NCBI GenBank assembly: GCA_002474325.1
Contig: DKNL01000329.1
Span: forward strand, 1-11,767
Direction: 5' to 3'
Length of the DNA: 11,767 nucleotides
Source of the DNA: Opitutales bacterium UBA7389
GTDB lineage: Bacteria > Verrucomicrobiota > Verrucomicrobiia > Opitutales > Opitutaceae
Below are positions 6,530-11,767 of this stretch, one piece after another; positions within the stretch are counted from its first letter, which is position 1, and every line of letters begins with the position of its first letter. The notes beneath the pieces are model-generated. The model ran no database searches. It was not told the origin of the DNA and saw nothing but the letters and a program-made list of their open reading frames with translations. Position numbers and translations under genes: made by a program.

Positions 6530-6611
6530 GGCGCCCGGTTTCCAGGACCGTCCCTTTTCGTCCCAAGCGAAACCACACGACAATAACTGACCCCTCCCTT
6601 CTTTGCGATCT

Positions 6612-6620
6612 AAGAGGGGA
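6612..6620 (+). promoter_or_regulatory. Strong ribosome-binding site of the leader ORF
   Basis: AAGAGGGGA ends 2 bp before the ATG at 6623, with its GAGG core 5 bases from the start codon. It is the best Shine-Dalgarno-like sequence in the window; the other genes have weak or none. It therefore decides the start of the short leader ORF rather than of the large gene that follows. Confidence 0.5.
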
Positions 6621-6622
6621 AT

Positions 6623-6697
6623 ATGACTATTCCAAAACCCGGCCCAACCCCAAATACTTGCCAAACCTTGGTGGGTTTGCGGACACTCTTGCGGTGA
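6623..6697 (+). CDS. 24-codon leader ORF coupled to the PSD1 gene
   Basis: An ATG with a strong ribosome-binding site opens a 24-codon frame that begins MTIPKPGPTPNTCQ and ends LVGLRTLLR. Its TGA (6695-6697) overlaps the GTG (6694-6696) of the PSD1 gene as GTGA. This is the classic arrangement for translational coupling, and the following gene has no ribosome-binding site of its own at that GTG. The peptide is proline-rich near its start (K-P-G-P-T-P), which could slow ribosomes, and shows no domain. Alternatively, it is the original 5' end of the large gene separated by a frameshift, or a chance ORF. I favour a leader or coupling ORF. Confidence 0.4.
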   Translation: MTIPKPGPTPNTCQTLVGLRTLLR

Positions 6698-8955
6698 GAA
6701 GGTTCTACATTACGATCTCTGTTTTCGGTACCCTGGTTGGGATGACCATTGTAGCGAAATCGGCAGAACCCGATTTCGCTCGGGAAGTGCTGCCAATCCT
6801 TTCAGAAAAGTGCTTTGTCTGCCATGGTCCGGATGCCAAAGAAGATGAACGGAAGCTTACCCATTACGAGGAAGCGGTTCGGCTTCGAAAGGGGAGGCAG
6901 GCCATCAATCCGGAAAAGCTGGATGACAGTCTTCTGCTTGCTCGCATCGCGGACGAAGAAGATCCGATGCCTCCAGTTGATGCAAAGCCATTAAACGAGT
7001 CGGAGCGCGAAATTCTTGAGAGCTGGGTCCTTTCCGGTGCGAAATACGCCAAGCACTGGGCATTCGAGCAACCTCGAAGGGATCCTAGCTACAATTCGGT
7101 CGATGATTTCATCGAGGCCGATTTGCGTGCGAATGGGCTCGATTTCGCGCCAGTGGCGAATCTTCATACCTTGGCTCGTCGGGTGTCTCTGGTTCTCACT
7201 GGCTTGCCTCCGACCGCCAAAGCGGTAGAGGCGTTAGTGTCTTCAAAAGATCCTTACGCCTTTAATGTTTTGGTCGATCAACTGCTGCAAAGCGAAGGCT
7301 ATGGGGAGCATCGGGCCCGGTATTGGCTAGATGCCGTTCGATACGGAGATACGTCGGGTCTGGCCCGCGATGTTCGCAGGGGGCTATATCCTTACCGCGA
7401 CTGGGTCATACAGGCTTACAATGACAATCTGCCAATAGACCAGTTCATTACATGGCAGCTGGCGGGAGATCTCTTGCCCGAGCCATCGCTCGAGCAGCGA
7501 GTTGCCACCGGTTATGTGCGTATGAACCCGACGACCAATGAAGGCGGGTCAATTCCGGAAGAATTCCAGGCGAAAAACAATTTTGATCGTGTCGAGAATT
7601 TGGGTACCGTCTTTCTCGGACTAAGCTTGCAGTGTGCCCGTTGCCACACCCACAAGTACGATCCCATCAGTCAGAAAGAATACTTCGAGCTCTTTGCGTT
7701 TTTCAACAATACCACTGAGAAGCCGCTTGATGGCTATAAATATGACCTTCCGCCCGTTGAGAAGGCCCCGCGAGACATCGCGGACTGGAAGCGGTACAAA
7801 GAGCTGAAGTCAATGGGCTCGTCGCTGTCAGAAGATCAGACCTTCGAGCTTGCGGAAATTGAATGTCGCATGTCCACGACACTAGTCGCGGAGGAAGGCG
7901 AGCCAAGGGAGACTTTTCTTTTGGAGCGGGGCGATTACCTGCTGCCATCGGGCTCGGTGCTCCAGCCCGGCGTGATCGCTGCGATTGGGGGTATGTCGAG
8001 CGACGCGCCCCGAAATCGGCTCGGTCTAGCGCGTTGGCTAACGGCTCCGGAAAACCCTCTCGTAGCCCGCGTATTGGTGAATCGACTTTGGCAGCAGGTG
8101 TTTGGAGTGGGGCTCGTGAGAACGCCTGAAGAATTTGGGCTTCAAGGCGAGCATCCAACCCATCCTGAACTGCTGGACTTTCTAGCCCTGGAGTTTCAAT
8201 CAAGCGGTTGGGATCAAAAAGCCATGCTGCGACGGTTGGTACTCAGCAGGGCGTTTCGACAGTCGTCGGTCATGCGAGTCGATGTGGATGATCCTGAAAA
8301 CCGGCTTTACGCTCGCGGCCCGAGCTTCAGGCTCGATGCAGAGGTCATTAGAGACTCGACTCTCTTTGCAGCAGGCTTGCTCGATCCGTTTATGGGTGGA
8401 GAAGGAGTGAAACCCTATCAGCCGCCGGGACTTTGGGAGGCAATTGGTCACCAGAAAAGCAATACACGTGTGTATATCCCAGATACGGGATCTAAAGTCT
8501 ATCGCCGGAGTATCTACGTCTACTGGAAACGGACGAGCCCTCATCCCATGATGACCCTATTCGACGCGCCGACTCGCGAATCCGCTTGCGCAGGCAGATC
8601 TCGTACTGATACGCCGCTGCAATCACTGGCGCTGTTGAACGAACCTCAGCGCATCTACTCCGCAAGGAATCTGGCCGAGTCGATCGTCGAATTTCGGGAA
8701 AGCGACGAAGTGCTTATTGATATTCTTTTCGAGACGCTGGTAGGTCGGAAAGCGAACCGGACGGAACAGACCGCGTGCGCGTCGCTGCTCGAGAAAACGA
8801 AGAGCGTTTATTCGGCGGATCCTTCTCTTGCCGCGTCTTTGCTTGAAGTGGGGGGAGGGCGGCGAAACGAAGAACTCGATTCGATAGATGTCGCTGCTTG
8901 GGCTCAGGTTATCGTCGCTGTCATGGCGAGCGATCCGTTTATCCTTCTTTACTGA
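6694..8955 (+). CDS. Exported PSD1 / planctomycete cytochrome C protein, compact form
   Basis: I start at GTG 6694 (753 residues) because a signal peptide follows directly (RRFYITISVFGTLVGMTIV, cleavage near KSAEP). A TTG at 6658 is also in frame but would add 12 residues before the signal. Order of domains: planctomycete cytochrome C domain (about 25-115) with the haem-binding motif CFVCH (40-44) and a candidate axial Met92 in DPMPP; PSCyt2/DUF1549 (about 137-343) with a second motif CARCH (314-318); and PSD1/DUF1553 (about 438-698), with RNRLGLARWLT and LVNRLWQQVFGVGLVRTPEEFG. Many relatives are near 1000 residues and carry a LamG-like sugar-binding insert; this one goes almost directly from DUF1549 to DUF1553 and lacks it. 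Function is not established. Covalent haem and electron transfer are plausible from the motifs. The stop lies 7 bp before the DUF1501 gene, the usual partner in this superphylum. Confidence 0.92.
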   Translation: MRRFYITISVFGTLVGMTIVAKSAEPDFAREVLPILSEKCFVCHGPDAKEDERKLTHYEEAVRLRKGRQAINPEKLDDSLLLARIADEEDPMPPVDAKPLNESEREILESWVLSGAKYAKHWAFEQPRRDPSYNSVDDFIEADLRANGLDFAPVANLHTLARRVSLVLTGLPPTAKAVEALVSSKDPYAFNVLVDQLLQSEGYGEHRARYWLDAVRYGDTSGLARDVRRGLYPYRDWVIQAYNDNLPIDQFITWQLAGDLLPEPSLEQRVATGYVRMNPTTNEGGSIPEEFQAKNNFDRVENLGTVFLGLSLQCARCHTHKYDPISQKEYFELFAFFNNTTEKPLDGYKYDLPPVEKAPRDIADWKRYKELKSMGSSLSEDQTFELAEIECRMSTTLVAEEGEPRETFLLERGDYLLPSGSVLQPGVIAAIGGMSSDAPRNRLGLARWLTAPENPLVARVLVNRLWQQVFGVGLVRTPEEFGLQGEHPTHPELLDFLALEFQSSGWDQKAMLRRLVLSRAFRQSSVMRVDVDDPENRLYARGPSFRLDAEVIRDSTLFAAGLLDPFMGGEGVKPYQPPGLWEAIGHQKSNTRVYIPDTGSKVYRRSIYVYWKRTSPHPMMTLFDAPTRESACAGRSRTDTPLQSLALLNEPQRIYSARNLAESIVEFRESDEVLIDILFETLVGRKANRTEQTACASLLEKTKSVYSADPSLAASLLEVGGGRRNEELDSIDVAAWAQVIVAVMASDPFILLY

Positions 8956-8962
8956 AACGACC

Positions 8963-10456
8963 ATGGAAGCCGATCCGATCCGCGAATATGAACTTATGAT
9001 GACCCGCCGTCAGTTTTTCGGTCGAGCCCGATTGGGGGTTGGAACGGCTGCATTGGCGGGCTTGATGGGGCCGGCTTTCGGGGCGGGCCCGAACCAGGGA
9101 GCTACTCATCATAAACCTCGGGCAAAGCGGGTAATCTACTTGTTCATGACGGGCGGCCCAAGCCAACACGATCTTTGGGACTATAAGCCAAAGATGAAGG
9201 AGCTTGCGGGAAAGGAGCTGCCCGCATATATTCGCGATGGCCAGCGGGTTACCGGAATGTCGAAAGGCGTACTGAAGGTAATGCCTAGCGAGTATTCGTT
9301 TACCCAATACGAAAACCACGATCGTGGCGTTTGGGTGAGCGAGCTTTTGCCTCACACCGCCAAGGTGGTGAAAGACCTCTGTGTTATTCATAGTGTCCAC
9401 ACTGAGGCTATCAATCACGATCCGGGAATCACCTATATCCAGACGGGCAGCCAGATCCCGGGGCGGCCGAGTTTGGGTGCTTGGTTGAGCTATGGGTTGG
9501 GTAGCGAGAATTCCGATTTGCCCAGTTATGTCGTGATGCATTCGATGGGTATCGAGCAGAGTACAACCCTGTTCGGAAGGCTTTGGGGGAGCGGTTTCAT
9601 GCCCTCCAATCATCGGGGCGTCATTTTTCGAGGAGGTGAAGATCCCGTGCTCTATCTGAAGAACCCTAAAGGCGTGTCGCGATCCCATCGTCGACACCAG
9701 TTGGATGCCCTCGCGGCGATCAATCAGGAGTACTATCGGGACTTTGGAGATCCAGGCATTCTGGCCCGTCTAGAGCAGCATGAAATGGCCTACCGTATGC
9801 AGGCTGCCGTTCCAGAACTAATGGACCTCGATCAGGAGCCTGATTCGACATGGAAACTTTACGGCGAGAAAGCGAGGACTCCTGGGACGTTCGAAGCGTG
9901 TTGCCTTAATGCACGTCGGTTGGCCGAGCGAGGCGTCAGAAACATTCAGATATTCCATCGTGGTTGGGACCAGCACGATAACCTCCGCACAGAATTGCCC
10001 GCTCAGTGCAAACATGTTGATCGTGGTTGCATGGCTCTTATCACTGACTTGAAGCGTCGCGGTTTGCTCGAGGATACGTTGGTCGTGTGGGGAGGAGAGT
10101 TTGGGCGTACAGCGTATACGCAAGGAGAATACGGTTCGGATATGTACGGTCGCGATCATCATCCCCGTTGCTTCACGATGTGGATGGCTGGCGGGGGAGT
10201 CAAAGCGGGCATAACCTACGGGCAGACCGATGAGTTTGGATACAATATCACCGACCGCGACGGAAATCCTTTGGTACGGGAGCACCAACCGTCCAAGCAT
10301 CACTTCACGCCTGGAGCCGTGCACATTCACGATCTAAATGCCACCATCCTGCATTTGCTAGGAATCGATCACACGAAGCTAACGTACCGGTATCAAGGAC
10401 GCGATTTCCGCCTGACCGATGTGCACGGGCATGTCGTGCATGATCTAATTGTTTAA
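8963..10456 (+). CDS. Tat-exported DUF1501 protein
   Basis: This is a 497-residue protein. I choose ATG 8963, 7 bp after the PSD1 stop; an earlier in-frame ATG at 8888 lies inside the PSD1 gene and would only add an odd extension. Residues 5-21 (PIREYELMMTRRQFFGR) carry the twin-arginine motif TRRQFF at 14-19, followed by a hydrophobic segment ending near GPAFGA, so it is exported folded through Tat. DUF1501 belongs to the alkaline phosphatase/sulfatase-like fold. Its conserved stretches are visible: FMTGGPSQHDLWDYKP (62-76), HRGWDQHDN (332-340), VWGGEFGRT (375-383), GRDHHPRCFTMWMAGGG (396-412) and HIHDLNATILHLLGI (454-468). The His/Asp-rich blocks suggest metal binding. Catalytic activity is not established for the family. 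It is regularly paired with PSD1 genes in Planctomycetota and Verrucomicrobiota, and the two proteins are thought to act together. Confidence 0.93.
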   Translation: MEADPIREYELMMTRRQFFGRARLGVGTAALAGLMGPAFGAGPNQGATHHKPRAKRVIYLFMTGGPSQHDLWDYKPKMKELAGKELPAYIRDGQRVTGMSKGVLKVMPSEYSFTQYENHDRGVWVSELLPHTAKVVKDLCVIHSVHTEAINHDPGITYIQTGSQIPGRPSLGAWLSYGLGSENSDLPSYVVMHSMGIEQSTTLFGRLWGSGFMPSNHRGVIFRGGEDPVLYLKNPKGVSRSHRRHQLDALAAINQEYYRDFGDPGILARLEQHEMAYRMQAAVPELMDLDQEPDSTWKLYGEKARTPGTFEACCLNARRLAERGVRNIQIFHRGWDQHDNLRTELPAQCKHVDRGCMALITDLKRRGLLEDTLVVWGGEFGRTAYTQGEYGSDMYGRDHHPRCFTMWMAGGGVKAGITYGQTDEFGYNITDRDGNPLVREHQPSKHHFTPGAVHIHDLNATILHLLGIDHTKLTYRYQGRDFRLTDVHGHVVHDLIV

Positions 10457-10496
10457 TAGCCGGAATCTGGTGCGGACTCTTTCGCTTTTTTGCTAG

Positions 10497-10530
10497 GCCC
10501 TTTGGGTAAATCGGAGATTGCCTGAAGGGC
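10497..10530. repeat. Imperfect inverted repeat between DUF1501 and DUF1080 genes
   Basis: GCCCTTTGGG (10497-10506) can pair with CCTGAAGGGC (10521-10530) through eight Watson-Crick and two G-U pairs across a 14-base loop. It lies 40 bp after the DUF1501 stop in a 125-bp gap. No T-run follows, so it is not a standard terminator; it could attenuate or protect the transcript between the two genes. Confidence 0.3.
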
Positions 10531-10581
10531 GTTTGGTCGACTATTGATGCCGTTCTCTAAAATCTTAACGCTTTGATTCGA

Positions 10582-11628
10582 ATGACTTCTCCACCCTCTA
10601 AAAGCGCCGTCGCTCTCGTCTGTTTTACCTTTCTCTGGACAAGCGGTTCCCTTATTTCCTGGGCCAACATGGAGCCAATCCCACCCTTCATGGGAGACTG
10701 GGAAGGTGGCTGGGTCGATGCCCCGAAAAAAGATGGCAATGCCAAGAATAATCCCGGCTTGGTGGCCCGTGTGATCGGTTTGGGCAAGGATCGCTTCGAA
10801 ATTCAGATAATGGAGGAATTCGACAAGCGGGCGGACTATAAAGTCAAAACCGAAGCGGTGTGGAAAGACGGCAAGATGATGTTCGATCAAAATGGATACT
10901 CGGGCAAAATCACTGAGGATAGTTTTACGGGCAAAAAGGCCGGTAGGGCATTCGACACGTTGTTCTCATTGAAGCGCGTGCATAGTGCTTCGCCCACAAT
11001 GGGGGCGCAGCCACCCGCGAATGCGATTGCGCTCTTCGATGGGTCCAATCTGGATGCGTGGGAGCGACAAGATGGGGGAGATCCCACCTGGCTTATCAAA
11101 AACGGCTACTTTGAAGTATTGCCGAAAAAGGATAACAATGGCGTCGGTGGCTCCATCAATACTCGTCAGAGTTTTGGCGATGTGAAAGTCCACCTTGAAT
11201 TCCGTCTGCCGTACGAGCCGGAGCACCGAGGACAAAAACGGGCCAATAGCGGCTTTTTCCTGCCGGGCGGCTATGAGGTACAAATACTCGATAGCTATGG
11301 CTTGGGCGGCATGTGGAACGAGTGTGGAGCGCTGTACAAGCAATCACCCCCTCGGGTGAACATGTGCTGGGCGCCCGGCGTGTGGCAGACTTTCGATGTA
11401 GAGTTTAAGCGGCTACGTCGTGATTCCGAGGGGAATAAAGTCGATGACGCAGTTTTCACGGTCTGGCACAATGGAGTGAAAATCCACAACAATTATCAGA
11501 TCAAAGGAACGACTTCCAATACCCAGAAGGGACGCAGCGAGCCTGAGTCTGGTAAGAGCGGAGCGCTCTCGCTTCAGGATCACACCAACAAGATTCAGTT
11601 CAGAAACATCTGGGTGGTGGAGCAGTAG
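10582..11628 (+). CDS. Secreted DUF1080 (3-keto-disaccharide hydrolase-like) protein with an extra N-terminal domain
   Basis: This is a 348-residue protein from ATG 10582; an in-frame TTG three codons earlier is less likely. Residues 1-29 form a signal peptide (SAVALVCFTFLWTSG core). Residues about 32-133 form an extra beta-rich domain starting PFMGDWEGGW and ending TLFSLKRV, which I do not recognise as a named domain. A linker is followed by the DUF1080/PF06439 domain (about 146-348). That domain shows ALFDGSNLDAWE, ANSGFFLPGGYEVQILDSYG, NMCWAPGVWQTFDVEF and a final IQFRNIWVVE. The fold is a LamG-like jelly roll, and family members have been shown to cleave 3-keto-glycosides. The signature ExQILDSYG with N-E-C-G-A-L-Y is well kept, so the active site appears intact. 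It lies 125 bp after the DUF1501 gene and may be in the same transcription unit. A role in sulfated or oxidised glycoside breakdown is inferred from neighbours. Confidence 0.9.
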   Translation: MTSPPSKSAVALVCFTFLWTSGSLISWANMEPIPPFMGDWEGGWVDAPKKDGNAKNNPGLVARVIGLGKDRFEIQIMEEFDKRADYKVKTEAVWKDGKMMFDQNGYSGKITEDSFTGKKAGRAFDTLFSLKRVHSASPTMGAQPPANAIALFDGSNLDAWERQDGGDPTWLIKNGYFEVLPKKDNNGVGGSINTRQSFGDVKVHLEFRLPYEPEHRGQKRANSGFFLPGGYEVQILDSYGLGGMWNECGALYKQSPPRVNMCWAPGVWQTFDVEFKRLRRDSEGNKVDDAVFTVWHNGVKIHNNYQIKGTTSNTQKGRSEPESGKSGALSLQDHTNKIQFRNIWVVEQ

Positions 11629-11724
11629 GTGCGTTCCAAGTTTCCAACGAGAGATTCCAATAAGTCAAAACATACATCGCACCTGGAATATCCGGTTTTG
11701 GGCAAGGCTGTGGGCGATACGCCA

Positions 11725-11767
11725 ATGTCCAGATGATGGGCCCCAATCCCGACTACGATTCGGCGAC
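11725..11767 (+). repeat. Sulfatase-tail repeat, copy 2 (window edge)
   Basis: The last 43 bases match the sulfatase gene 3' end (6462-6504) at 37 of 43 positions and keep the protein tail as NVQMMGPNPDYDSA. In this frame the sequence is open only back to 11664, after TAA at 11661-11663, and there is no ATG, GTG or TTG start. The preceding residues do not resemble a sulfatase. It is therefore most likely the end of a broken sulfatase copy or a recombination scar. What follows lies outside the window. The stretch 11629-11724 holds nothing else I can name. Confidence 0.6.

Noticed and set aside
6531..6570. Possible terminator after the sulfatase (CGGT/ACCG stem followed by TCCCTTTTCG)
   Set aside because: The stem is only 4 bp and the T-tract is interrupted; too weak to call.

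Overview
The window looks like chromosomal DNA of a marine or polysaccharide-degrading member of the Planctomycetota-Verrucomicrobiota group, most likely a verrucomicrobial (Opitutae-like) bacterium. The main reason is the adjacent pair of a PSD1/planctomycete cytochrome C protein and a DUF1501 protein, which is a hallmark of this superphylum. It is accompanied by a formylglycine-type sulfatase, a DUF1080 (3-keto-disaccharide hydrolase-like) protein, a tandem NIPSNAP protein and several secreted alpha/beta hydrolases. Base composition is moderate, Shine-Dalgarno sequences are weak or absent in front of most genes, and almost every product carries a signal peptide. The assignment comes from gene content and family recollection, not from a search.

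Left part (1-3587, all + strand): the tail of an unidentified gene, then a decayed hydrolase locus. An N-terminal piece of a secreted hydrolase-like protein (124-564) runs into an out-of-frame C-terminal piece of an alpha/beta hydrolase (ending at 689). Three apparently intact secreted hydrolases follow: a BD-FAE-like esterase (704-1582), a beta-lactamase-family serine hydrolase (1657-2772) and another alpha/beta hydrolase (2838-3587).

Middle (3588-4945): a 331-bp gap holds a previously easy-to-miss 43-codon minus-strand ORF (3652-3783) encoding a signal peptide and a 17-residue tail. Then come a secreted protein with two NIPSNAP domains (3919-4689) and a 256-bp gap with a short hairpin and a candidate promoter.

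Right part (4946-11767, + strand): an S1-family sulfatase, a 24-codon leader ORF with the best ribosome-binding site in the window, a compact PSD1 cytochrome-like protein whose GTG start overlaps the leader stop (GTGA), a Tat-exported DUF1501 protein 7 bp downstream, and a two-domain DUF1080 protein. The last 43 bases repeat the 3' end of the sulfatase gene (37 of 43 identical), so the cytochrome/DUF1501/DUF1080 block is bracketed by sulfatase-tail sequence.

Together the right half reads as an exported module for sulfated carbohydrate. The sulfatase removes sulfate, and the DUF1080 protein is related to enzymes that cleave 3-keto-glycosides. The PSD1/DUF1501 pair, whose biochemical role is not established to my knowledge, carries two CxxCH motifs and could handle electrons. 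No sugar 3-oxidase is visible here, so that pathway is an inference. No rRNA, tRNA, CRISPR array, insertion sequence or convincing rho-independent terminator was seen.
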